Shown: one piece after another, positions 53,356 to 61,180 of the stretch
Numbering within the stretch: position 1 is the first letter of the stretch
How the letters are laid out: each line of letters begins with the position of its first letter
DNA from: Albimonas sp963816545
Lineage (GTDB): Bacteria > Pseudomonadota > Alphaproteobacteria > Rhodobacterales > Rhodobacteraceae
Direction of reading: 5' to 3'
DNA: 64,000 nt
NCBI GenBank assembly: GCA_963816545.1
Contig: CAWFLE010000001.1
Location: 496,001-560,000, forward strand
Translations under genes and position numbers: made by a program
Notes under the pieces: model-generated
What the model was told of the DNA's origin: nothing
What the model saw: the letters and a program-made list of their open reading frames with translations, nothing else
Databases searched by the model: none

Positions 53356-53844
53356 TCAACCCGGTTCGGCCAGCAACCCCTGCAGGTCCAGCCGCCGCGT
53401 GTGCATCGCGATCGCGCCCTGCGCATCGCGGGGCCAGAGCGCCTCCGGCCGGTCCCAGTAAAGCTCCACCCCGTTCTCCTCGGGATCGCGCAGGTAAAGC
53501 GCCTCCGACACCCCGTGGTCCGAGGCGCCGTCCAGCGCCACCCCCGCCTCCGTCAACCGCCGCAGCGCATCCGCAAGATCCCGCCGCTCCGGGTACAGGA
53601 TCGCGAGATGGAACAGCCCCGTGGCCCCCGCCGGCGGCGGCGTGCCGCCCGCGCTCTCCCAGGTGTTGAAGGCGAGGTGGTGGTGATAGCCCCCCGCCGA
53701 GACGAAGGCCGCCTGCGCGCCCATGCGCTGGGTCGGCTCGAACCCCAGCACGCCGCAGTAGAAGGCCAGCATCCGGTCGATATCCGCCACCTTCAGGTGG
53801 ACATGCCCGATGCGGGCGCCGGCGGCGATGGGGCGAGGGGTCAT
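53356..53844 (-). CDS. VOC-family (glyoxalase/dioxygenase fold) protein
   Basis: A 162-residue vicinal-oxygen-chelate protein. Two beta-alpha-beta-beta-beta modules are visible: RIGHVHLKVADIDRMLAFYC (about 12-31) with the first metal His, GYHHHLAFNTW with the second, and ENGVELYWDRPEALW with the Glu. The layout resembles catechol-dioxygenase-like single-domain members. Start at 53844 (MTPRPIAAGA). A longer frame to 53922 lacks support. Substrate unknown. Confidence 0.85.
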   Translation of the reverse strand: MTPRPIAAGARIGHVHLKVADIDRMLAFYCGVLGFEPTQRMGAQAAFVSAGGYHHHLAFNTWESAGGTPPPAGATGLFHLAILYPERRDLADALRRLTEAGVALDGASDHGVSEALYLRDPEENGVELYWDRPEALWPRDAQGAIAMHTRRLDLQGLLAEPG

Positions 53845-54050
53845 GCTGAGGCTCCTGACATCTGCGCTGCCCCCAATGTCGTGGGGCCGCCGTTCGGCGC
53901 CAAGCCGCGCCGCCCGGCCCACACTGTCCGCGGATCGGCGCCAATGCGCCTTCGCCTGCGCCGCCCGCGAAGCCCGGAAGCCGGCACGACCGGCGAATGC
54001 CGCGCCCGACGCCCTGCATCGCGCAGAGGGGCGGGCGCAGTCCCCGCGCC

Positions 54051-54749
54051 TCAGGCCTCCACCGTCTCCTCGAACCCCACGAAGCGCGCCGAATCCGCCA
54101 CCGTCCGGCGCACCGACTTCACGTGGTTGGCCGCGAAGTCCCAGTCCGGCCAGCCCAGCGCCACGCAGGTCATGATCACATGCTCGTCAGGGATGCGCGC
54201 ATGCTCCCGCACCACCGGAGACTGCATGATCCCCTGCCCGTTGATGACCGCCCCGAGCCCCCGGCTCCAGGCCGCCAGCACCAGCCCGTAGGTCACGGCG
54301 CCGAGGTCGAAATGGGCGATGGCATCGCCCTTCTCGCCCAGGTCCTTGTCGAAGCACACCACCACCGAAACCGGCGCGTCGAACTGCCGGAAGCCGCGCA
54401 TCACCCAGTCCTGCCGCCGCTCGGCGTCATGACGCTCGATCCCCATGGCGGCGAAAAGCTGCTTGGCGATGTCCACCTGCCGGTCGCGATGCACGCCCTC
54501 GTACTTGCCGTGGGTGGGGATCTCCCGGCTCGGCGGCACGCCGGCGAGGTTGCGCTCGGAATTCCCCGCGCGGATCCGGTCCAGCGGCTCGCCGGTCACC
54601 ACGTGCAGGTGCCAGGGCTGGGTGTTCATCGAGCTCGGAGCGCCCAGCGCGAGGTCGATCACCTCCTCCAGCACCGCCTTGTCCACCGGCTTCTTGAGGA
54701 ACCCGCGCACGCTGCGCCGCTCCCGGATCGCCTGGTCCAGCTCCATCAT
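54051..54749 (-). CDS. nitroreductase family protein
   Basis: A 232-residue FMN-dependent oxidoreductase: AIRERRSVRGFLKKPVDKAV (about 7-26) with the Arg pair that binds FMN, LALGAPSSMNTQPWHLHVVT, and AWSRGLGAVINGQGIMQSPV. A GGAGGAGACGG ribosome site precedes the tandem ATG at 54749. It reduces nitroaromatics or quinones with NAD(P)H. Length is normal. Confidence 0.9.
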   Translation of the reverse strand: MMELDQAIRERRSVRGFLKKPVDKAVLEEVIDLALGAPSSMNTQPWHLHVVTGEPLDRIRAGNSERNLAGVPPSREIPTHGKYEGVHRDRQVDIAKQLFAAMGIERHDAERRQDWVMRGFRQFDAPVSVVVCFDKDLGEKGDAIAHFDLGAVTYGLVLAAWSRGLGAVINGQGIMQSPVVREHARIPDEHVIMTCVALGWPDWDFAANHVKSVRRTVADSARFVGFEETVEA

Positions 54750-54847
54750 CCGTCTCCTCCCGTCTTGTCGTTCCGCCCTGCGGCGCCTCCGCCAGCCTAC
54801 CCCCTCGCGCGCCCGGCGCATACCCGCGCGTACGCCCGCGCACCCGC

Positions 54848-54876
54848 TTGACGCGCAGGCGGGACAGCCTCATACG
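54848..54876 (+). promoter_or_regulatory. predicted lepA promoter giving a near-leaderless transcript
   Basis: TTGACG (54848-54853), 17-base spacer, CATACG (54871-54876). The lepA ATG begins at 54884, only seven bases past the -10, where transcription would normally start. No Shine-Dalgarno sequence precedes the ATG. Hence translation may begin on an mRNA with almost no leader. Confidence 0.5.
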
Positions 54877-54883
54877 CGAGCGC

Positions 54884-56684
54884 ATGACCGAGCTCTCCAG
54901 AATCCGCAACTTCTCCATCGTGGCCCATATCGACCACGGGAAATCCACCCTCGCCGACCGGCTGATCCAGATCACCGGCGGGCTGACGGACCGCGAGATG
55001 AAGGAGCAGGTCCTCGACTCCATGGACCTGGAGCGCGAACGCGGCATCACCATCAAGGCGCAGACCGTGCGCCTGAACTACACCGCCAGGGATGGGCTGG
55101 ACTACATCCTCAACCTGATCGACACCCCCGGCCACGTGGACTTCGCCTATGAGGTCTCCCGCTCCATGCGCGCGGTGGAGGGCTCCCTGCTGGTGGTGGA
55201 CGCGTCCCAGGGCGTCGAGGCGCAGACGCTGGCCAACGTCTACCAGGCCATCGACGCCAACCACGAGATCGTCCCCGTCCTCAACAAGATCGACCTCCCC
55301 GCCGCCGAGCCGGACCGCGTGAAGGAACAGATCGAGGACGTGATCGGCATCGACGCCGAGCATTCCGTCCTGATCTCCGCCAAGTCCGGCCTCGGCATCC
55401 CCGAGGTGCTGGAGGCCATCGTCACCCGCCTCCCCGCCCCCCAGGGCGACCGCGACGCCCCCCTCAAGGCCATGCTGGTGGATTCGCTGGTACGACGCCT
55501 ATCTCGGCGTCATCGTCCTCGTGCGCATCCGCGACGGCGTCCTGAAGAAGGGCGACAAGATCCGCATGATGTCCACCAAGGCCGACTACCAGGTGGACAA
55601 CCTCGGCATCTTCGCTCCCACCCGCACCCCCGTGGACCAGCTCGAACCCGGCGAGATCGGCTTCCTCACCGCCTCCATCAAGCAGGTCCGCGACACCCGC
55701 GTCGGCGACACCATCACGCATGAAAAGCGCCCTGCCGCCAACATGCTGCCGGGCTTCAAACCCTCCATCCCCGTGGTGTTCTGCGGCCTCTTCCCCGTAG
55801 ACGCCGCCGATTTCGAGGATCTGCGCGAAGCCATCGAGCGCCTGGCCCTCAACGACGCCTCCTTCACCTACGAGATGGAGACCTCCGCGGCCCTCGGCTT
55901 CGGCTTCCGCTGCGGCTTCCTCGGCCTCCTCCACCTCGAGGTCGTCCGAGACCGCCTCGAACGCGAATACGACATCGACCTCGTCACCACCGCCCCCTCT
56001 GTGGTCTACCGCCTCAACATGCACGACGGCGAGGTGAAGGAGCTTCACAACCCCGCCGACATGCCCGACCTCACCTATGTCGCCTCGGTCGAGGAGCCGT
56101 GGATCAAGGCCACCATCCTCGTCCCCGACGAATATCTCGGCGCGGTCCTGAAGCTGTGCGAGGACCGCCGCGGCCAGCAGCGCGACCTCACCTATGCCGG
56201 CTCCCGCGCGATGGTGGTCTACGACCTGCCGCTGAACGAGGTGGTGTTCGACTTCTACGACCGCCTGAAATCGGTGACCAAGGGCTACGCGAGCTTCGAC
56301 TACCAGATCGAGGGCTACCGCGAGGACAACCTCGTGAAGATGTCGATCCTGGTGAACGACGAGCCTGTGGACGCCCTCTCCACCATGGTCCACCGCGACC
56401 GGGCCGAGATGCGCGGCCGCGCGATGTGCGAGAAGCTGAAGGACCTGATCCCGCCGCACATGTTCAAGGTGCCCATCCAGGCGGCGATCGGCGGCCGCGT
56501 GATCGCGCGCGAGACGATCCGCGCGATGCGCAAGGACGTGACCGCGAAGTGCTACGGCGGGGACGCGACGCGCAAGCGCAAGCTGCTGGACAAGCAGAAG
56601 GCGGGCAAGAAGAAGATGCGCCAGTTCGGGAAGGTGGATATCCCGCAGGAGGCGTTCATCAATGCGTTGAAGATGGATGGGTGA
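54884..56684 (+). pseudogene. lepA: elongation factor 4 (LepA) GTPase, single-base frameshift
   Basis: About 600 residues after repair. G1 motif FSIVAHIDHGKSTLADRL, switch region RERGITIKAQTVRLNY, G3 IDTPGHVDFAYEV, G4 VLNKIDLP, then LepA-specific C-terminal block AAIGGRVIARETIRAMRKDV and the end region RKRKLLDKQKAGKKKMRQFG. The frame is broken by one extra C at about 55487: before it reads AMLVDS, after it WYDAYLGVIVLVRIRDGVLK. LepA back-translocates stalled ribosomes. The rest is intact, so a sequence error is likely. Confidence 0.94.
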
Positions 56685-56694
56685 TTAAAATACG

Positions 56695-57743
56695 CTAAAT
56701 ACCGAAGAAGGCTTTGTAGATAGATTGAAATCTTTTTGAGAAGTTTATTTTAATTTGCTTCTCTCCTGACTTATAAATCCACAAAGTATTTTCGTTGCTG
56801 AAGCCGGTCAGACTACGACTTTCTTTTGTGTGGGCGTCATATAAATAGGCCAAAAGCATGGAGCCTCGTGTATCTAGTTTACGAGGATAGTAGGTGGCAA
56901 CAGTCCTATCACGCAGCAGAGAGCGCACTATATACGAGTTCAATACCTTGCCGATCTCTGTCATGTGGATCGTATTTACAAATAAATCGCCCACATCATT
57001 GTAGTTACTAAGAAGAATGAATGAACTACTGCTTCACTTTGGATGTCTAGACGTTGGATTATATATATAACTATGGGAACTTTTTGCAGTTTTCCATAAG
57101 TATTTGAAACAACTTCAAAAAATCCTCCGTACGCAAGCTCTAGATTTCCCCGAGAGGTCATTTCATCAAGTAAGGGATTAAGATAGAATTTTAATTCATC
57201 GTGAAGGATATTTTCTTCGTCTGACATTGCGTCTGAGACTCCAGTGTCCGACTCTTGGTCAAATCGAAGATCGAGATATCGAGAATGGCCATCGCCTGAT
57301 CCACTAGTTAGTAGAATATCTCCTTCGAAATCATGTGCATAAGTGTTAATCGAATTTACCGAAAAGCACCGGGACCCGTTCGAGTCCTCGAAACTCCAAT
57401 AAAATATCAATGATAGTTCGTCTATCGCGCTTTGAGCCAATCCCACAGCACGAACGGTATTAAATATCTCGTTGACATCATGAGGTTTCGGACATTTTTC
57501 CATTAGGTCTCTAAGAACCATTCGAGCCGTTATTACGGGACCAGCGAAGGCCACATAAAAATCGTCGCTGATCTTGACAATTTTCTGAAGAGCGCCCGTT
57601 ATATTTGTCTTCGCATGAACGCCGCCCCTTGGAAGCAGAGGGAGTTTCATATTTTTATCTCGGAATGATTGTTCGGAAGATACGACTATATCGCCTCCGA
57701 GAACACTTAAATTTCCGTACTTCCGAAACCTGATTAGCGTCAT
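56695..57743 (-). pseudogene. HslV/proteasome-beta-like Ntn hydrolase, AT-rich, one frameshift
   Basis: The gene is far richer in A+T than all neighbours. The first frame (57743 to 56976) encodes 255 residues. After initiator Met removal the N-terminus is Thr1-Leu-Ile with a YGNLSVLGGD segment placing Asp at position 17, then ITGALQKIVKISDDFYVAFAG, aligning with HslV's ARKVRRL..VLAGFAG and its Lys33; later LLTSGSGDGHSRYL matches the GSG element. A second frame (56994 to 56695) holds GDLFVNTIHMTEIGKVLNSY and the 99-residue tail; a one-base indel within about 56979-57036 separates them. Restored length is about 345 residues, longer than HslV (about 175), so the C-terminal domain is novel. A GGGAG site lies six bases before the ATG. 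Function is unknown. Confidence 0.6.
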
Positions 57744-57795
57744 AGTTCACTCCCGACGTACTTTCCCGCGATATGGTTCTAACTCGTCACTCGCG

Positions 57796-57864
57796 CTACA
57801 TCTCCACGCCCGGTCGGTCTGACGACCACGGCCGATCCTCCGCCCGCTCCACGTCCCGCGCCAT
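57796..57864 (-). pseudogene. second RAYT C-terminal fragment, strongly degraded
   Basis: Reads GMARDVERAEDRPWSSDRPG up to a TAG at 57796-57798, clearly related to the neighbouring fragment's VARPEDWPWSSYRRD. A twenty-base DNA stretch around GACGACCACGGCC is shared with the copy at 57972. It is the remnant of a REP-associated tyrosine transposase C-terminus, adjoining one arm of the palindrome. Confidence 0.5.
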
Positions 57865-57867
57865 GCC

Positions 57868-57956
57868 GTAGGGCGGGTGCTAACCCGCCATCCCCGGCCC
57901 GCCACCCGGCGCCACCCTTCCGGCCTCCCGCCGCGGCGGGTTAGCATCCGCCCTAC
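57868..57956. repeat. REP-like palindrome with 22-base arms
   Basis: An 89-bp element whose left arm (57868-57889) starts GTAGGGCGGGTGCTAACC and whose right arm (57935-57956) is its reverse complement with one mismatch. The arms enclose a 45-base GC-rich centre. Elements with the GTAGGGCGGxTGCTAACCCGCC type of arm accompany RAYT transposases in many bacteria, and here RAYT fragments border both sides. Confidence 0.75.
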
Positions 57957-58068
57957 GTCCCCACGTCCCGCCGGTACGACGACCACGGCCAATCCTCGGG
58001 CCGCGCCACATACCCGTGCTTCACCGGGTTCCGCCAGCGATACCCCACATGCGCCGCAAATCCCGCCG
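57953..58068 (-). pseudogene. REP-associated tyrosine transposase (RAYT), C-terminal fragment
   Basis: The minus strand reads FAAHVGYRWRNPVKHGYVAR and PEDWPWSSYRRDVG to a TAG at 57953-57955 that is provided by the REP arm. The NPVKHGxVxRPEDWPWSSYxR segment is the conserved C-terminal block of the transposase Y1/RAYT family, which processes REP sequences as single-stranded DNA. The HUH and catalytic Tyr regions are absent, so it cannot be active. Confidence 0.75.
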
Positions 58069-58074
58069 CTGCCG

Positions 58075-58252
58075 TTAACCTTCGTGCCATACGCCTGCCA
58101 TACGTTTTGCAGACGCTTCGCATACGCGAAACGAATGATTAACCTTACCTTCCAGATGGTTAATCCCATGCGCCCAGCGCATGGCTGGTTAATGCGCCCG
58201 GGCCCCGCCGACCCCGCCCCCGACCCTCCCGCCGTTAACCATCTTCTTAACC
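58075..58252. promoter_or_regulatory. cluster of six TTAACC/GGTTAA hexamers
   Basis: TTAACC at 58075, 58139, 58235 and 58247, and GGTTAA at 58158 and 58187, lie in a 178-base non-coding stretch that is otherwise GC-rich. TTAACC resembles the half-site of the alphaproteobacterial cell-cycle regulator CtrA (TTAA-N7-TTAA), though none has the exact seven-base spacing; the last pair has eight between TTAA cores. A CATACG motif also recurs between 58089 and 58136. Regulatory meaning is inference. Confidence 0.4.
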
Positions 58253-58273
58253 TTCGGGCCCATGCTCCTCCGC

Positions 58274-58555
58274 ATGACACGCCTCGCGCTTCTGCTCCTG
58301 CTGGCCGCCTGCGCCTCCCCCTCCCCCGCCTATCTTGGCGCGGAGGAGACCGAGCTCGCGCTGAACGGCGCCCGATTCCATGTTTTCCGTCTGTCGGAAA
58401 GCGCGCAGGTCATCCGCATGGGCGAAACCCGCCTGGACCCGGACGTCCTGATCGAGGATTCGCGCCGCGCCGCCGCCCTCGCCACCGGCTGCGAGCCCCG
58501 GAAGGTCACCCGATTTGACGGTTCCGTCATCGATTTCGCCCTGGTCTGCGAATGA
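58274..58555 (+). CDS. hypothetical small lipoprotein
   Basis: A 93-residue protein with a lipoprotein signal (TRLALLLLLAAC; lipobox Cys about residue 13). The mature part reads SPAYLGAEETELALNGARFH and ends with two cysteines. The ATG at 58274 is preferred over 58262, which puts two extra Leu and an Arg before the signal. No family is recognised. TTAACC hexamers lie immediately upstream. Confidence 0.65.
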   Translation: MTRLALLLLLAACASPSPAYLGAEETELALNGARFHVFRLSESAQVIRMGETRLDPDVLIEDSRRAAALATGCEPRKVTRFDGSVIDFALVCE

Positions 58556-58641
58556 CCCCATGCGCCCGAGCCCTTTACTAACCCCCCTCAAGACCCAAAA
58601 TTGTGATCCCGACACAGACAGGAGAGTCGGGAGTCCTTCGA

Positions 58642-59235
58642 ATGCTCGAAACGATCGTTTTCGCCGTCACGCTCGCCGGCGGCATCGCTCTGGGATTGCT
58701 GCTCGTCTACGCCCTCATCGACGGACGCTTCAGCTTCTGGCCCGCGCCGGACAAGACGTCCTGGCAGTTCAACGTGGCCTTCGGCCTGTTCCGCGTGTTC
58801 TGCGGCGGCACCGTGATCTACGCGCTGCTGGACTGGGGCTCGCTCGGCTGGGATCACTGGTCCCGCCTCGCGATCGGAACCCCGATCATGGTCGGCGCCT
58901 TCATGATCACGCTGCGCGGATACGCCTTCCTCGGGCTCGACAACACCTATTGCGGGCAGGACGGGCTGGTGACGGGCGGGATCTACGCCTATTCGCGCAA
59001 TCCGCAGTACGTCTCGTCGGTGGTCGCCACCTTCGGGCTGGCGATCTTCGCCGGGTCCTGGGGTACGTTCGGCCTCGCGCTGGCGCTTCTCGCGCTCTAC
59101 ACGCTGTTCGCGCTGAACGAGGAACGGTGGCTTCATCAGGGGTACGGCGACCGCTTCGTCGAATACATGAAGGAGGTGCCCCGCTTCCTCGACGTCCGCA
59201 CCTTCCGGCGCGCCCGGCAAGCGCTGGCCTCCTGA
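58642..59235 (+). CDS. isoprenylcysteine carboxyl methyltransferase/PEMT-like membrane protein
   Basis: A 197-residue integral membrane protein with four to five hydrophobic helices (TIVFAVTLAGGIALGLLLVY; SRLAIGTPIMVGAFMITLRG). The C-terminal GGIYAYSRNPQYVSSVVATF and RFVEYMKEVPRFL motifs are the family SAM-binding signature (RNPxY and the E..Y segment). Members methylate lipids or prenylated substrates in the membrane. The ATG at 58642 follows a ggag site; a GTG at 58603 is less likely. A strong terminator follows. Confidence 0.85.
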   Translation: MLETIVFAVTLAGGIALGLLLVYALIDGRFSFWPAPDKTSWQFNVAFGLFRVFCGGTVIYALLDWGSLGWDHWSRLAIGTPIMVGAFMITLRGYAFLGLDNTYCGQDGLVTGGIYAYSRNPQYVSSVVATFGLAIFAGSWGTFGLALALLALYTLFALNEERWLHQGYGDRFVEYMKEVPRFLDVRTFRRARQALAS

Positions 59236-59239
59236 CGCG

Positions 59240-59274
59240 AAAAAGCCCCCGCGGCCGGACCGCGGGGGCTTTTT
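59240..59274. terminator. bidirectional intrinsic terminator
   Basis: AAAAAGCCCCCGCGG (59240-59254) pairs perfectly with CCGCGGGGGCTTTTT (59260-59274) around a five-base loop. A tract on one side and T tract on the other make it active in both directions, serving the membrane methyltransferase and the converging DUF6280 gene. Confidence 0.92.
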
Positions 59275-59293
59275 GCTGCGACAGGGCGAGGGC

Positions 59294-59605
59294 TTACGCC
59301 GCCGCCTTGTCGTCCTCTTCCTCGTCGCGCTCGCCGCGGAGCGCGACGGACGTGCGGATGCCCTTCTCCACGAAAGCCATCAGGCCCTTCACGGAGCGCT
59401 CATTCGGCTCGATCCCGGCGCAGGACAGAACCTCGCGGCCGTCCTTGCTGCGGGCCCAACGGGCGATGTTCTCAACGCCCGTCCCATTCTTGCGCTGCTC
59501 CATGACCGCGTCGTCAAGGGCTGCGAGGACCACGGCGGCGAAGAGCTTACGAGCCCGCGCGCCCTGGTCGTTCGTGTAAGAGCTCATATCGGCTGCGTCG
59601 AACAT
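59294..59605 (-). CDS. DUF6280 family protein
   Basis: A 103-residue cytosolic protein: NDQGARARKLFAAVVLAALD (about 12-31), ARWARSKDGREVLSCAGIEP (about 48-67) and EKGIRTSVALRGERDEEEDD. This small family is found in Rhodobacterales and has no known function. Length and conserved blocks match. Convergent with the upstream membrane protein through the bidirectional terminator, divergent from the MFS gene. Confidence 0.85.
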   Translation of the reverse strand: MFDAADMSSYTNDQGARARKLFAAVVLAALDDAVMEQRKNGTGVENIARWARSKDGREVLSCAGIEPNERSVKGLMAFVEKGIRTSVALRGERDEEEDDKAAA

Positions 59606-59818
59606 CGCGCCGCGTCCTCCTTCGGGATCCTTAGGAAAGTCGGACCGTTTCTAGTCTGTCGCAAATCCTTCAAGCTAGCGCTGTGAGCGCATGGCAGACA
59701 TGTCCGCAACGCATAGCTCGTTGGTCCGACCTCTCCGGCCTTGCCCGGAGGACGCCGACCCGACATCCTCCCGGCGCGACCGGGAAACCGGCGAGTCATC
59801 TAGGCCGAAGGATGCGCC

Positions 59819-61180
59819 GTGCAACCCCTGCATGACGGACGCGTGACGGCGGGCCCCCGAGCCCGCTGGGCATGGATGATGTTCGACTGGGCCTCGCAGC
59901 CCTATCACACGCTCATCATCACCTTCATCTTCGCGCCCTACTTCGCTTCGGCCGTGGCGCCGGACGCGGTCACGGGGCAGGAGATGTGGGGCTGGGCCGC
60001 GACCGCAGGCGGCCTCGCGGTCGCGATCCTGTCGCCGCTTCTGGGCGCGGTGGCGGACGCCGCAGGCCCCCGCCGCCCGTGGATCGCGCTGTTTTCACTG
60101 CTTTACGTCATCGGCTCGGCGCTCCTGTGGTGGTCGGCGCCCGGTGCGGCGGATCCGGGGCTGGTGCTGACGGCCTTCGTGATCGGCCTGATCGGCGTCG
60201 AATTCGCCACCGTCTTCACCAACGCCATGATGCCGACCCTCGCGCCGCCCGAAGCGCTCGGACGCCTCTCGGGCTCCGGCTGGGCGCTCGGCTACGTGGG
60301 CGGCGTCGTGTCGCTCATCATCATGCTCCTGCTGCTGGCGGAGAACGACGCGGGCGTCACGCTGCTCGGCACGCCCCCCGCCTTCGGTCTCGACCCGGAG
60401 ACGCGGGAGGGCACGCGCGCCGTCGGCCCCCTGACCGCCATCTGGTACGTGATATTCGTGGCGCCGCTGTTCCTCTACGTCCCGGATGTCCGGCGGCGCG
60501 CCTCGAAAAGCGGCGTTCTGAGGCAGGGGATGCGCGAGCTTCGCGCCTCGCTCGCGGACCTCAGGCGGCGGCCGAGCCTGAGCTGGTTCCTCGGCGCCTC
60601 CATGATCTATCGCGATGCGCTGAACGGGTTCTACGTGTTCGGCGGGATCTACGCGGCCGGGGTGCTCGGCTGGTCGGTGGTGGAGATCGGCGTCTTCGGC
60701 ATCCTCGCCGCCGTGTCCGGCGCCATCGGCGCCTGGCTCGGGGGCCGCACGGATTCGGCCCGCGGCCCGAAGCCCGTGGTGACCGTCAGCCTCGTCATTC
60801 TGATCTTCGCCTCCTGCCTCGGCGTTTCGGTCACGCGGGCGGCGGTTCTTTTCGTCCTTCCGGTGGACGAGGCCTCCTCCCTGCCCGACATGCTCTTCTA
60901 CATCGCCGGCGGACTGGTCGGCGCCGCCGGAGGCGCGCTCCAGGCCGCGTCCCGCACCCTGCTGGTGCGCCAGTCGAACGAGGCCCGCATGACCGCCGCT
61001 TTCGGACTCTACGCCCTCGCCGGGAAGGCCACGGCCTTCGTCGCGCCGCTCGCCGTCTCGGTCGCCACCGGCATCTGGGACAGCCAGCAGGCCGGCATCG
61101 CGCCTGTGATCGGGCTCTTCGTTCTGGGGTTGCTCCTGCTGATCCCGGTCCGCGCCGGGGGCGAGGAGGCGCGGGCATGA
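59819..61180 (+). CDS. MFS transporter, UMF1 (Atg22-like) family
   Basis: A 453-residue, twelve-helix transporter with a GTG start. WMMFDWASQPYHTLIITFIF (about 19-38) and GGLAVAILSPLLGAVADAAG (about 63-82) are the typical UMF1 N-terminus. GRLSGSGWALGYVGGVVSLI and the C-terminal half (GGRTDSARGPKPVVTVSLVI) follow. Substrate is unknown; relatives transport amino acids. The stop overlaps mepA by four bases. Confidence 0.88.
   Translation: MQPLHDGRVTAGPRARWAWMMFDWASQPYHTLIITFIFAPYFASAVAPDAVTGQEMWGWAATAGGLAVAILSPLLGAVADAAGPRRPWIALFSLLYVIGSALLWWSAPGAADPGLVLTAFVIGLIGVEFATVFTNAMMPTLAPPEALGRLSGSGWALGYVGGVVSLIIMLLLLAENDAGVTLLGTPPAFGLDPETREGTRAVGPLTAIWYVIFVAPLFLYVPDVRRRASKSGVLRQGMRELRASLADLRRRPSLSWFLGASMIYRDALNGFYVFGGIYAAGVLGWSVVEIGVFGILAAVSGAIGAWLGGRTDSARGPKPVVTVSLVILIFASCLGVSVTRAAVLFVLPVDEASSLPDMLFYIAGGLVGAAGGALQAASRTLLVRQSNEARMTAAFGLYALAGKATAFVAPLAVSVATGIWDSQQAGIAPVIGLFVLGLLLLIPVRAGGEEARA

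Noticed and set aside
55125..55140. CACGTG in lepA as a second parS
   Set aside because: Only the six-base core matches; the TGTT and AACA arms are absent.
57350..57420. GTTCGAGTC-like sequence resembling a tRNA T-loop
   Set aside because: No acceptor, D or anticodon stems could be built around it, and it lies inside the Ntn hydrolase gene.
57747..58280. 177-codon minus-strand frame across the REP/RAYT region
   Set aside because: It crosses palindromes and the RAYT fragments in a different frame, and its sequence has no family features.
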